A stretch of DNA of 64,000 bases from Batillaria attramentaria (GCA_018292915.2 JACVVK020000152.1:293501-357500), one strand, 5' to 3'; counted from the stretch's first letter, positions 42,316 through 54,100 are shown. Notes: a model not told the origin generated them from the sequence alone. A program made the numbers and translations.

Positions 42316-43010
42316 GCCGCGTACTGAGCAGACGCCACTGAGGTTATTTGCTGCGGACTGAGGAGCAGCTAGACGGCGCTGATTAGTGATTATTTTTACA
42401 AGATTTGTCGAGTCCCAGGCTGTTCAGAAATAAACCGTAGGCTCAAAGAAGTTCGTATTTTTTCTAATAGTAGAAGCCACAAAGTCACTAAAACGGTCTC
42501 AATAATAATAATAATAATAATAATGAGTATTGTATAGGCGCTTTACCCAATTTCGTGAATTGGCTTAAAGCGCCGCGAACTGAACCCACCACGCACGCTC
42601 ACGTGAATCACACGCATTCTCTCACACACTGGACATAAACACATTACAATCACGTGGTGCGAAGGGTCAGCTCAGCTATTTAAATTTCGGAATTAAGAAT
42701 TGCATTTATTTTTCACATTTTGGTAGGCTGAACATTTCCAAAGCAGAGGGGGACTGAGGCAGCCGGAGTGCCCGGAGAGAACCCCCGACGATCGGCCCGC
42801 ATGAACGGTGCCACATAGAAGGAAATATTCTTCGCCCCCGAGTGGAACTCGAACTCCCCACCTCTCGCATTGGTGACAAGTCTCTTAACCATTAGACCAC
42901 TGACCGCCCCACCGATGGCCAAACGAAACATCCTTCTACCTGGCACACAACCTTAGAGCTTCGTAAACCGCGGTTTTCCGTCTCAGCGGCGTTACGAACA
43001 TAGAGGGTTT
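42316..43010 (+). repeat. Dispersed repeat, copy B, interrupted by a SINE
   Basis: 42316-42500 and 42914-43010 together align with copy A at 20301-20577. The match resumes within a few bases on the far side of the insertion: GATGGCCAAACGAAACAT here, GATGGTCAATTGAAGCAT in copy A. Confidence 0.75.
42501..42913 (-). mobile_element. tRNA-derived SINE with stem-loop 3' tail and ATT repeat
   Basis: On minus it begins near 42911 with GGGCGGTCAGTGGTCTAATG (A-box region). It continues through GAGTTCGAGTTCC (B-box) and a central box (CGGGGGTTCTCTCCGGGCAC). The 3' end has GGCGCTTTA and TAAAGCGCC, which pair as a stem, followed by an ATT microsatellite (42501-42524). The element is about 410 bp and essentially complete. 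Its insertion point is defined by the empty site in the copy A repeat. Confidence 0.8.
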
Positions 43011-44273
43011 AAAACAAATAGTACTGATAGGTGTGCTGACTCACTGGCGAAATTTAGCCAGACTGAATCGATCGTAGTTTTTGCAATGGTGCACTCGCAC
43101 TCACACTCACACTCACACTGAACGATATCAGAGATCTTGTCAACTGAGATCCCTGACGATATGCACGTCAGTGTTTACATTTCAACCGAGTTTTCGGACA
43201 AATTTGAAGTGATAAGCGAGCAGAGAGTGCGGAGTCACGATTTCTCAGCGACATTCGCTCCTACTCTCTCCTAGTCTGTATTTTATTCCTTTCAAACTCA
43301 GCCTAGCCACCCTCTTCAGTCTGTTGAATGGCCGGGGAACCCCTATGGAATGTTAGTTTCCACGCAATGAGTCTCTGCACCAAAGCGGTTGCTGAGGGAG
43401 TAAACAGAAAGTCTAAGCTGAAAAAATCAGGTCGAAGTGCCGGCGTCGCTCTGTGCTCCCCACCGGTGACCACAAGCAGTGTACTATTAATGATCGTGTT
43501 GAGAAAGGGGTTGACAGTGTGGTTGCTGGCTGCAGCTGATCGCTGCATCTCTCCTTGAATTTCTTAGGTGTTACAGCTGGTAAGTGGATATATTGCCGGC
43601 ATGCATCTAGGAGCATATATTACGCACCGATCTGAGGCGTTTTGCTACTTACACGTTGAAAACTGATCTAAAGTCACATTATTTTTTATGTTAGTTTAAG
43701 ACAGGATTCATGCATATCAGTCTGGCCGTGGTAATCTTGTGCATCTGCCGTCGATCGTTGTTATAAAGGATAACTTCAAACAGCCAGCTACATTTCCTTT
43801 TTTCATTTTAGACACGATCAGTGACTAAGCTGCACGATGGCTCAGAACCAAAAGGTTGCCATGGTGACCGGAGGTAACAGAGGGTGTGGCCTGGCCTTTG
43901 TCCGGCGCCTGTGTCAACTACCGTTCCCTGGCACTGTCTACCTCACCTCACGGGACGAGGCGCGGGGCAGAGAGGCCGTGGAGCAGCTGAAGGGTGAGGG
44001 TTTGAACCCCAGTTACCAGCAGCTGGACCTGGGTGACAGCGCCAGCATCCGGCGGTTCGTGGACTTCATCAAGCGCACACACGGCGGGATAGACGTGGTC
44101 ATCGCCAACGGCGCCATGCCATTCCCCAAGCAGATGACTGTTGCCGAGATTGAAGCTACGCTGAGGTGATGATTACAACTCTCTCCGTCTTGTAGCTAGC
44201 GTGGCGTTGGACAGAGTCAACCGAGCACTCACCCCGTCACTCTCCCAAATCCAACCGACTGACCGAGCGAGTG

Positions 44274-44301
44274 AGAGACAGACAGACAGACAGACAGACA
44301 A
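44274..44301. repeat. GACA tetranucleotide microsatellite
   Basis: About seven GACA units in SDR intron 1. Confidence 0.85.
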
Positions 44302-44568
44302 AATCCCTCAAAATACAAACATATAATTATCTTTGGTTCTTAGATTTTTCCCTGAAACCAGCGAGTAATTGAGTGAACTCGGTGTCTTACTGTTAGTCAA
44401 CACGAACGTTGAATACCGTCATGCAGCAGGGGGAATGTTGTACAGGAAAAAGCCTTGAGTTTGCAAAGTTGGTTGAGGAATGCATTCCCTTCTCAGACGC
44501 CCTCACTTCTGATACATCTTGTTTCATTTATGATGAGGTCGTAATGACGGGACCTCAACCAACTGCGA

Positions 44569-44620
44569 ACAAACAAACAAACAAACAAACAAACAAACAA
44601 ACAAACAAACAAACAAACAG
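44569..44620. repeat. AAAC tetranucleotide microsatellite
   Basis: About 13 AAAC units in SDR intron 1, close to the exon 2 acceptor at 44658. Confidence 0.9.
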
Positions 44621-45106
44621 CTAGTAATACTTGTGTCTTTTCTCGTCTTCACCCACAGGGTAAACAACAAAGGGAACGCAGAGCTGTGTTGCGCCCTGAT
44701 GCCTCTACTCAGACCACAGGCCCGGATGCTGATTGTGTCCAGTGGATTTGGCCAGGTCGTCCACCTGGGACCCGAACTCCGCAAGCGTTTCCTAGCAACG
44801 GACACCATGACCGTTGCCGAGTTGAACGGCCTTCTCGACGAGTACATGGCGGCGGTCAAAGACGGAAGTTTCAAGGAGAAAGGCTGGCCAGATTGGTGTA
44901 ACAAGGTAGTTTTGTGCTTTTTTTTTTTTTTGTCAGCGACACGCTAGAAGGTTAGGTTTTTGTCATGCTGCGTGTGTACGTACAGGCTTGGCCGGAGAGC
45001 CTGCATAGACCAGGTGAAAGACCTTTAAATGTTTATGCAGAACGGATTTAAGTTTGTTCCGTTTCCTATACATTTTCATCATCGTTTCATCATGTTGTGG
45101 TCTGCT

Positions 45107-45108
<2 letters not shown>

Positions 45109-45158
<50 letters not shown>

Positions 45159-45160
45159 GC
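45109..45160. repeat. AAC trinucleotide microsatellite
   Basis: About 17 AAC units in SDR intron 2. Confidence 0.95.
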
Positions 45161-45213
45161 AGCATTTTAATGGTACGTATATACTTCTCATTATTATGAT
45201 TTTTTAAAATCTT

Positions 45214-45260
45214 GTCACCCTGTGTGGTGGAAAGGCCGTTAAATCCTCCAAATATCCAGC
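45214..45260 (+). mobile_element. 3' fragment of the SINE family seen at 57221 and 62199
   Basis: TCACCC, GTGGTGGAAAGGCCGTTAAA and CCTCCAAAT correspond to the 3' end of the complete copies (TATCACCC, GTGGTGGAAAAGGACGTTAAA and ACCCAAAC). The head is missing. It lies in SDR intron 2. Confidence 0.6.
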
Positions 45261-46421
45261 CACGTAAACTTCAGCCATTTCGTCTTTTATTACCATTACT
45301 ATTATTACCATTATTAGTCAATGATTCCATAATTTTTGGGATCGTAAGACTGGCAAAAACCTTACTGTTTCAGATGAGTAAGATCGGACTGGTGGCGTTG
45401 GCCCGCATCCTTGCTCGTGAAGCCTCGAGTGACCGGTCTCGGCCAGGTATTCTGGTGAACGCCGTGTGTCCCGGGACTGGACTGTGACCAGGACACCCTC
45501 GCGCCCGCTACCTGGACGACAACTTCAAGTTCGGGGACATCCAGGCCAAACAGCCAGACGAGGCAGCGGTGGACGTCATCTGGCTGGCCACGCTCCCTCC
45601 CAACACATCCTCCCCCAACGGCCAGCTTGTGCAGTACCGTAAAGTGTTACCGTTTGAGGGATGAAATTTCTTACCCCCCCCCCCCCCCTCCAATCTCCTC
45701 TCAATTTGTTGCGTTTCAAAAAAATACGAGGACTGACTCATCCTCAGACCAACTTTGTCACTTTCTGCTTACTTCATGACCAACGGCGCCCCAACAAGTT
45801 TTATCATTGTTATATACAACGTTGTTTCTTTTTGAATAACTATCTTGTTTACCAACAAATCAACACAATTTTTGCTGGGCAAATAGCCGCATACCTTACG
45901 GACAAAGTCATGGCATTTCGTGGATGTGCCGGCATTAAAAATTGACAGAGTTGTGTAACTTTGAATGAAGGTGTGGGTATTTTTTTACCCACGGCGTACG
46001 GCGAAGGTTAAGTGTAACACGTTTCAGTAGTTTCTTAATAATTCTCGGATGCTGATTTAAAATTGTTTGGGTGGCACTCTCTCTAGTAAATGTTGAGACT
46101 GAGTACTGAGTTTGTTTTTTTCCCTCAACTTGACGTAAAACTCAAGATGGCTATAATTATTAAACAACAACACTACATTGTCGTACCCCGCCGTGTTGTG
46201 GTGGTTTCTTAACTTTACACATTTGGGTCGCGTGTGTGTACACATTAAGTCAATCACACAGTGTTGTACGGCGGGGTCGGCGGAAAAGTTTGTTAACTTC
46301 GACTTCGGTAGGAAGTTTCTTAGCAATGATACAGGAACTTCGGGTTTGTGACCTCCGTTAAATACTAGTAAACATTCCGGAAGTAAAGGCCGCTAAATGC
46401 ATAATCTCAGTCTGAAATGGG

Positions 46422-46426
<5 letters not shown>

Positions 46427-46484
<58 letters not shown>

Positions 46485-46488
46485 AGAA
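46427..46488. repeat. GA microsatellite
   Basis: Two GA runs separated by a single GG step, followed by a T run (46496-46512). Confidence 0.95.
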
Positions 46489-46573
46489 TGAACCTTTTTT
46501 TTTTTTTTTTTTACTAGGAAAATCAAACATTGTTGGCTTCAGGTGTCTTTGGCTTCGTTAAGGCATACTGAGC

Positions 46574-46643
46574 ATGGCTCGTGGAAAAAAAAGTATCCTA
46601 CTGTTTGTTTTATTGTGCATTGCCTTCTGCAGGATGTCTCCAT
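46574..46643 (+). CDS. Possible first exon encoding a signal peptide (speculative)
   Basis: An ATG in strong context (A at -3, G at +4) opens a 23-codon stretch, MARGKKSILLFVLLCIAFCR and so on. It has the basic N-region, hydrophobic core and small/Cys end of a secretory signal. It runs into a strong donor (AT|GTAAGC) at 46644; without splicing it stops 16 bases further on. No matching downstream exon could be identified, and the kelch gene starts 450 bases later, so this may be chance. Confidence 0.25.
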
Positions 46644-47090
46644 GTAAGCATAATATATAGCCATTTAATTCTAAACTGCACTTAAGTTAATTTTCTTCTT
46701 CCATCTACGAACACTGACAATCAACTGATACTGACTACAAGTGGCGTTCTGAGGGAGTGGGCAAAAAAAATAAAAAATTCCAGGTCGCGTTGTGTAATGA
46801 TGCCCGTGCTTGGGGTCTGCGTATGTTTACCATAGCGAGCAGAATAATTATCTTCTGATATCTTTGGAACTAAATGACGAAACCCACTACACGTCGTCTG
46901 CTAGCATTGCATGGGAGGTAACTCCCTTGGATTGGACTCACGAAAAGATTAACTTCCCCTAGAATATCACGTATCGCAAGACCATGTATGGAATATGGGT
47001 CACAACACGTGCAGCAAGTTGGTACCAACTTGCATACTGCGACTGTAGAATCTTGAACACGGTACCCTGAAGTTTCGAATTATCCCCAAG

Positions 47091-49387
47091 ATGAACGAGC
47101 AACAGAAGCGTCTTCTTGATGGACTGCAAGAAATGTTTGAGACGGGCATGTTGTCGGATGTGACCCTTGTAGCAGACGACACTCGAGTTTCTTGCCATCG
47201 CAATGTGCTTGCTGCGAGTAGTCCTTACTTCAGGTAAATAATTGAATAATTTCATTCATTCATCCACAGTTAGCGCACAACGTGAGATTTTGAAAACTGT
47301 GAGCGCGAGGAATGGAGTGTGTGTGTGTGGGGGGGGGGGGGGGTGGGGGGGGGGGGGGGGGGGGGGGGAGTGGGGTCTTAGAGAATCTTACCACATGGAA
47401 AGGATAATCAAAATCATTTGCATGGAATCGGTGGATGATCAGTTTCCGCGAACATGTGCAATCTAACTTTGACTTTTGTAAATGTGATAAAACAATGCAC
47501 AATATAAGTGCAGAATTATGGAATGTGAATGTTCTGTTGCAAACAGTATACTGCAACAATAAATTAGGTTCTGCAGCAGAGGGAGAAAATGGTTCCATGT
47601 GTCTCCCACAGAAAAAAGGTATTATTAAGCCCTACCATTTATTGTACTTTAATATTGATATTTAGTGTTTTAATGGAAAATTGACCTGTGTACAAACATT
47701 AGGTAAATTTTGTTGTTGTTACAGAGCCATGTTTACAAGTGATGTGTCAGAGAGTGAGCAAAAAGAGGTGACCCTCCAGGACATTTCAGGCTCTGTTCTC
47801 CACCTGCTTGTCACCTACGTGTACAGTGGACAGGTGCCTATCAACAACGACAACGTCGAGTCCATCATGACTGCCGCCAGCATGCTGCAGCTTGACACGC
47901 TGGTTCGATTTTGCGAGGAACACATGATTGGTGCGCTGACTGTTGAAAACTGCATTGAGGTGTTTTGTTTTGCTGATTTTCACGCTTTGCAGAAGCTGAG
48001 ATCTGCATCAAAACTTTTTGTGATGGACAATTTTTCTGATCTTTTAGATTGTGAAAGTTTGATGATGCTTCCTGAAAAAATCTTTGAGGAACTCATTTCA
48101 GCGGATGAGCTGAATGTGGATAAAGAGGAGACTGTGTATGAGGCTGTGGTCATGTGGGTGAAGTACGACATCGAAAACCGACATAAAACATTCACCAAGC
48201 TTTTCCAGCTGGTTCGACTGCCTTTGATTGACCGTGATTATATTTCTTCTGATGTTGAGCCAAACCCTCTCGTCGTGAGGGATCCCTACTGCCGAGGCCT
48301 TATCACCATCTCCAACATGTACAGGATAGGTCTCGAGGCTTCAGTGAGTGCAGCGGATGAACTGGAGGTAAATGTCAGACCTAGGCATGGAATGTTCAAC
48401 AAAGTCTTGCTGATCTTTTCTGGAGGTGCGGGCAGTGAAAGTGAGCGTTCGTTCACGGCCTATGATCCTGACACCAAGAAAAATTACCTGTCTATCAGAC
48501 ATCACCCGACCTTTGACTTCAAGTTCAAAATTGACCACTACCGTTTGGTCGTCAACCGGGACAATTGGATCTACTTTGTGGGTGGCATCTTTTTTGATAA
48601 CTACCATTTTGACGAGCATGGTGAAGCCATGGCAACAGTTTTGCGCTATGTGCAGCGAGATGGGACCTGGAAGCTGTGTACGCCCATGAATAGTGCACGG
48701 TGTGCCATGGCAGTATGCACCATGGAAAACAAGATCTTCGCATTTGGAGGCTATGCAACATTCCCTGGCTTCCCTCCCCTTGACAGCTGTGAGGTGTATG
48801 ATCCTGAGTACAATGAGTGGAGCATCTTGGAATCCATGCCAGTGGGAATCGCTCAGCATGCTGCAACCGCATACAAAGACTCAATATTTATTTTCGGAGG
48901 ACTGGATGATGAGGAAGCTTATCTGAATACTGTGCTCAAATTCCAAGTGGGCACAAACACATGGTCGCTACTAAGGACCGAGATGTTTGCCCCTCGTGCC
49001 GAGTGCTCAGCCTTCACCCACAACAACAAAATCTTCATCATGGGTGGCTGCAACCAGATTTCCAATCTGCTGTCTGTTGAGGTGTATGAGCCAGACACCA
49101 ACAGGTGGCACCATGCAGAGGACTTCCCTGATGAGAGAAAGTTCACCTCCATGGCTCAGATTGGTGACTCTGTGTACGTGTGTGGTGGAGTGCGACAGTT
49201 TGTGGCACGAACAGGCAGCAGCCGAAGGTCACGCACCGTGGAATCCAAAGATCTGTACCAGTATGATCTCTTGAGCAACACTTGGAGTCATGTTGCACGC
49301 ATGGTTGAGCACGGCAGTAATGTGACATGCGCTGCTGCGCTAGTAAATGTCAGACTGCTGCAGGAGAGCCAGTTTGTTAGCACCTGA
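47091..49387 (+). CDS. BTB-BACK-Kelch (KLHL-type) protein, 2 coding exons, 601 aa
   Basis: Exons are 47091-47233 and 47725-49387 (1806 nt with stop), joined GT-AG within the PYFR|AMF motif. The ATG at 47091 is the first after an in-frame TAG (47046-47048). Residues about 13-120 form a BTB domain (LSDVTLV, CHRNVLAASSPYFRAMF, EVTLQDI, YVYSGQV). Residues 121-225 form a BACK domain (ENCIEVFCFADFHAL, EETVYEAVVMWV, VRLPLI). From about residue 273 there are six kelch blades marked by GG doublets (FSGG, FVGG, FGGY, FGGL, MGGC, CGGV). Proteins of this build recruit substrates to CUL3 ubiquitin ligase. I cannot assign it to a named KLHL subfamily. The kelch-proximal blade 1 (FSGGAGSESERS) is poorly matched to consensus. 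The large second exon holds 92% of the coding sequence. Confidence 0.92.
47328..47368. repeat. Poly-G tract in the kelch gene intron
   Basis: G runs interrupted by single T, about 95 bp after the exon 1 donor; a potential G-quadruplex in the pre-mRNA. Confidence 0.85.
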
Positions 49388-49483
49388 ACATGGCTCCTGC
49401 ACTGGTCTGTTTCCTGAAATTATGTGTGAAACAGTGGTATGCCTATGGTGTGTTAGAATTTGTGTTTTTTAAGTTTGTACTTT

Positions 49484-49876
49484 GTAAGCACAGCATGCAT
49501 CTCATGCTTTTTTGTGTAGTTCCACATGTAACGTGCATGCACTAATTCCAACAGATGCGATTCACATTCTGCACTTTGCCTGGCTTCGTATTGAGTACAT
49601 TTGTAGTAGATTATTTGCTGCTACAAATTGAAAGTTTTGAAATTTTTTTTATTAGAAAAGATTTCAATTACATGTATGTATGAAAGCTTGTGGCACAGTG
49701 TGTGTCTCATGCTTTGTGTGGACCTCCACATGCAAACACTTAACAGGCAAGCAATAATTTCAACAGGTTGCTTAGGCATGCTGCCTGGCATCATCATGTG
49801 CAAATTTGTAGTCACACTGGACGCTTTGCTGCTTCAAATCAAAAGTTTAGGATTTTCATTAGAAAGGATTTCATTT
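49484..49876. repeat. Diverged ~200-bp tandem duplication in the kelch 3' UTR
   Basis: Both copies share, in order, GTCTCATGCTTT-like, CCACATG, CACTAA/CACTTAAC, CAACAG, GCCTGGC, TTTGTAGT, TTTGCTGCT and ATTAGAAA..GATTTCA elements. The copies are roughly two-thirds identical with several indels. Confidence 0.65.
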
Positions 49877-50575
49877 ATTAAGTTTGTCGTGAGAGACATC
49901 CTTTGGAACAATTATTGCTGCTTTTCTTTGATGTTACACATTTAGCATTAGTGTGTTTGACAAATATTTTTGTTTTACTCTGGATTTATTTTTGTAGTAC
50001 ATGTACATGTACTCACTTAAAACTGAACACCTTTTCTACATGTTTTTACCTTTATTGGTCCTTTACATACATATGTGTACAGTGTGTAGTTTGTTTTACT
50101 CTGTTTTCCAGCACTGTCCATTTCCGCTGCGCTCTGTATAATTACTTTCCCAAGAGATTTGCTCAAAGCTCAGCACATGTATATGTGTGTAGATCTTGTT
50201 TATCGTTCCAAGTTAGTATGTTTTTTTTGTGTGTTTATAAACCTGTTTTGCCTTTTTCCCCACCACATCTGTCAGAATTGATCTATTAATTGTGTATGTT
50301 GGATTTATATATGTTCAGTTTTTGTACACTGCCCAGATGTTTCAAACAGACAAATGAATTTGAATACCTCTTCTGAGAAATTTTGCATGATATTTACATG
50401 GACTGGCAAGAAATGTGAACTTCGTACATTGCATATTTGTGTTGGAAAGATTGCAGTAAATGTCTTCAGAAAGCAGTCAAGCATCAGCCATTAATACAGC
50501 CAGTTTTAACTAGATGTGCTCAGATGTGCTCAAATACAACATTTTTTCAATTCTTCACTTTTTTTGGTAACATGT

Positions 50576-50581
50576 AATAAA
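50576..50581 (+). terminator. Poly(A) signal of the kelch gene
   Basis: AATAAA 1.19 kb after the stop codon; a second AATA-rich stretch follows directly. No earlier AATAAA was seen in the 3' UTR. Confidence 0.55.
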
Positions 50582-50793
50582 TAGTAATATCATTTCTTCG
50601 TACTGATGGCTTCAGCTAACTCGCTGTACATCCTTGTACGTCTGATGTATGAAAATATGTCATATGCACAGAAATTCAGACAAAAAAACCCCTAAAAACA
50701 AAAACAGACAAAACAGACCCTTGTTTTTACTTGATTATAATTTCAGTTGTTTATTGTTTTTTTTTTTTTTTTTTTTTTAAGAACAGAAAGAAA

Positions 50794-51003
50794 GGAAAAT
50801 CAACTCTCTCAGAGGTACAATTTGAACAGAGTGCTTTGTATTTGTACGTGTGTATGAGAAAGAGGAAAATCAACTCTCTCAGAGGTACAATTTGAACAGA
50901 GTGCTTTGTATTTGTACGTGTGTATGAGAAAGAGGAAAATCAACTCTCTCAGAGGTACAATTTGAACAGAGTGCTTTGTATTTGTACGTGTGTATGAGAA
51001 AGA
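50794..51003. repeat. 70-bp tandem repeat, 3 copies
   Basis: The unit containing CAACTCTCTCAGAGGTACAA recurs at 50801, 50871 and 50941 with a period of exactly 70 bp and almost no divergence, so it is a recent amplification. CTCTCAGAG inside each unit is a small palindrome. Confidence 0.95.
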
Positions 51004-51115
51004 TCATCATTAATGACACTTCTGATTTGTAGAAGACCACAATCATAAATACACATTTATGGATTGTTATACATGTACGTCTTATATTTGTTATATATCG
51101 GACATATTGGAAGGG

Positions 51116-51118
<3 letters not shown>

Positions 51119-51183
<65 letters not shown>
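51119..51183. repeat. TG microsatellite
   Basis: About 32 TG units. Confidence 0.95.
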
Positions 51184-51185
<2 letters not shown>

Positions 51186-54100
51186 CGGCACAGTGCACAG
51201 ATAGGCTCATATACTGTATTTAGTGTAGAAAATGAAAAATGGAGAATCACTAAGGGGCCCGTTAGACCCGGCAAAGCAGGTACATGTATATCTCCAGTAC
51301 ACCGCAGGAAGGCGGGTGGCAGACGCCCTTGTCAGTTCTGGCCATGCAGATACAAAAACAGCCAGCTATTGCTTTTTGACGGTTATTTCACAGGGTTTTT
51401 AACAGCATGAATGATCGCTGTGTCTTCAGGAAAAGGACAGATCGAGCTCTTTAAAGTTTCTTTCGGAACATGTTTTATTTACAGACATTTTTGAGGAACA
51501 GGGAGAACACCAGTATTAAAATAATTTTTAAGATTAAGAGACCTCTCTGTCTCTCTCTTTTAAAAAGGATAAAAAGTAACATCTTCCATTTATTCTAGCG
51601 GTAGTTCTTTTATCCGCTGTGTTCGGGCGCCGCTCATGCATAGGAGGGTTTCAATGATCTTTGTTGTTTCAGACAAAAAAGTTTTATTCGGCAAATGACG
51701 CTTTTGTATAAGCGAAGTGCCTTCATTAAAATTTGACTGTCAAGCAGTTTTTATTCACATGGAATGTAAAACCATCATTGTTTACTTGTCAGGGATGGAA
51801 AAGGTGTGCAGAATACAATGGAATAGGGGAAGTGGGCCGGGGGAAGGACGCAGCCACCCAACAATTCTACAACGGCAATCATACCATTCAGTATTCGGGC
51901 AGCCACCCAACAACGCTCTCACAGGAACCATGCTCTTCACATATTCCGGCGGGATGGAAGAAACTGATGTTTCTTTGTTCCTACACCGCTCGTGCCAAGG
52001 GACGATACACGGTGTCCAGCGGGGCTCCTGCTCCAGGAATTGTCTACCATCGATCCCAGACCATTGATGGAACTTTGTTTACAGTGCACTTTTTCTAGAA
52101 CTGTCTTTTCCGGCGGGACCCAAAAATTGGCTCACGGAGGGAGGTAACTGAAGCTAGAGGGAGGTAACTGAAGCTTTGTAGACGTTATTGACGGCTGGCT
52201 GAAGAGCTGTAGATGTTGACATTGACGGGTAAGTGGACATCACTCAACAACGATTAGACTACGCTGTTTCTACATCAGCTGACAAACAATTCCTAAGTGT
52301 TTCAACGTTTTTGTGTAAACAGGTTTAAGAGAGGGTTTGATACAAAGTAAAAGCTTGGTAAACAGGCCGCTTGATACAGTCAATTTTCAACAAAGTTCTG
52401 TTAACCTTTCTCGTGGCAGTGTCAGGAGAAAACCCAGAGCAGCAACAATGAAATGCGGATATTTTGCCGCAAAGCTGGACAGAAAGTAAAGCACGGAAAG
52501 TGGCTCTGTGAAACCTGGGCCCGCATGTAAAAGTCGGGGTTAGGGAGTTTAGCCCCGGGATAGAGTCTAACATCAAGGTAAACTAGCACTAGGGTTAATT
52601 TTTTTTTTTTAATCAGGAAGCGGGTCCATTCCAGCAAGGTGCCTATGCCGTTATAAAAGGATTTTTGTTTTTCTTTCTTCGCTTCCTTTTTTATTTAATT
52701 TTGTTTTTGGGTTTCTTTTGTCCTAGTCTGGGTTAGGCCCGTGGCCGTGGGTTAAAGTAACCTCGAGTTTTACATACGGGCCTAGTTCTAGTAACTGAAC
52801 CAATCATAATCGGAGTCAAGCGCAGACGATATGGGATTACTGCATTATTGACCGGAGAAAGCCGACTACAGAATGAAGCCACTTGACCCGTGACCTCTGG
52901 AAACAATCTCCGCTGACAGAAAATATGATGACAGTGGCTGCCAAAGAAAGACTGAAATGGTTACAAATGATGACACTATACGGGGGCGTATGACGCCATA
53001 TAACAGTGCTCAGACAAATTGACACGCACCGCCTCTTACCGCCAGTGTGAAATTGAACCTCTAAGCTGTTTCATGTCCAGACTAAAATATCATCGCCGTC
53101 TGCTTAGATTCTGTGATCATGTCTGACAAAGGTTTTGTATCATGGATCATTAGATGGCTTTTGGTATTGGTATGTGCCCGCTGGATGGGAAGCCTTGACT
53201 CCTTTGGCTGTCATTTTGCACAATTTGTTGCTGGTGTGTCAGTTCGGTCGTGAATATGTTTTGCGCGACTGATGCATTCTTAACCGGCACACAGATACTG
53301 AAATAGTCAGTGGTGGATGGTTTTGGCAACAGGGTATGTCAATGACGAAATGGCACGCGACCGTACCTTGTCGCCAAGACCGGTATGTGACTTACGTTAG
53401 GTTCACGTCACATGGGAGAGGTTTTAGTCCGAACAAATATCGACTATGACCGAACACGGCGTTTTACCGGGCCCCTAGTGTTACATATGGCAACAACACG
53501 CCTTTGCTCTATCTTTTGCCGGCTCGTGTTCGAGCCGTGTTCGATGTTTGTTAAGACTAAAATGTGTCTCGTGTGACATCACCCTTACGCACTTTTCAAA
53601 GCCGACCTGACCGTCGCATCGTTCCCAGTTTTGGCTGAAGTTGCTTCAGAACTACAAATCCGAGTGATTCGGAGGTCGTAATGACTACCGCCAACAATCA
53701 GTGCGCGAGGATAAGATTCAGTTACAACTGACGATGTCTTCAAGATTTGTTTTAATACTAGTATTGACAAAGAACAATCAAACAAATCAACAGATTAAAC
53801 AGAGGGGAAAAAGCACCAGAACGATGAATGAACGAAGTCTGGTGTTGAGCACCGGTCGAGCGAGTAAACTAGAGAACTATGCCAGTAAGGGAAAAGAAAA
53901 ACATCTATTGGCCTGTACGTTCATTTATCGACTTGCAGAAAGTATCGATCAGTCACTTGCTTGCTCTGCCGTCTGGACGTCTGATCAATTGGCCTTTTGA
54001 TTTGGAATGTGGTTGCTTAATCAAACCTAACCAACGCCGCCTTCTTTCTTTGTTTGACATGGTCCAGGAGAATGCTTACCCAACCTCGGCCAATCCAAGG

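Larger units (their letters stand above)
41144..43836. other. Divergent intergenic region between SNAPC1 and the SDR gene
   Basis: Contains the likely promoters of both genes. A CpG-bearing stretch directly upstream of the SNAPC1 ATG (41160-41225) is a candidate promoter on minus. On plus, an untranslated SDR exon is likely: an acceptor (TTTTCATTTTAG) at 43800-43811 precedes the ATG, and a donor-like CAGCTG|GTAAGT lies near 43580. The rest is microsatellite (AAC at 41417-41443, CA at 42097-42132), C-rich repeats (42176-42260) and an old repeat split by a SINE (42316-43010). Confidence 0.5.
43837..45664 (+). pseudogene. Carbonyl-reductase-like short-chain dehydrogenase, in-frame TGA, catalytic Tyr replaced
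   Basis: Coding exons are 43837-44165, 44659-44905 and 45374-45664 (289 codons, junctions GT-AG and in phase); human CBR1 is 277 aa. The Rossmann motif is TGGNRGCG (residues 11-18), the Ser-containing strand is MLIVSSG (Ser138), and the tail has VNAVCPG. These mark the CBR1-type branch of NADPH-dependent SDRs. Three things are odd. The NNAG motif reads ANGA (90-93). The YxxxK catalytic motif reads NKMSK (Asn191 instead of Tyr, Lys195 kept). A TGA stands at codon 230 (45485-45487), after which the same frame continues with family-like sequence (ARYLDDNFKFGD, IWLATLPP, NGQLVQYR) to a second stop at 45662-45664. The gene may be a recent pseudogene, a truncated noncatalytic protein, or may carry a sequence error. 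If the first stop is real, the product is 229 aa. Confidence 0.75.
45665..47090. other. Intergenic region between the SDR and kelch genes
   Basis: Contains a C run (45674-45690), an ATTAAA (45934-45939) that could serve the SDR transcript, GA microsatellites (46427-46488), a T run, and a possible signal-peptide exon (46574-46643). The upstream part of the kelch gene (promoter, 5' UTR) must lie here. Confidence 0.5.
49388..50600 (+). other. 3' UTR of the kelch gene
   Basis: Extends from the TGA (49385-49387) to the AATAAA at 50576-50581. It contains a diverged direct duplication (49484-49668 and 49687-49876). Confidence 0.6.

Noticed and set aside
51733..52098. 122-codon frame on plus with an acceptor-like TTGTCAG at 51786-51792
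   Set aside because: No start ATG, no upstream exon identified, no recognisable family, and an internal CAGCCACCCAACAA duplication; not enough to call an exon.
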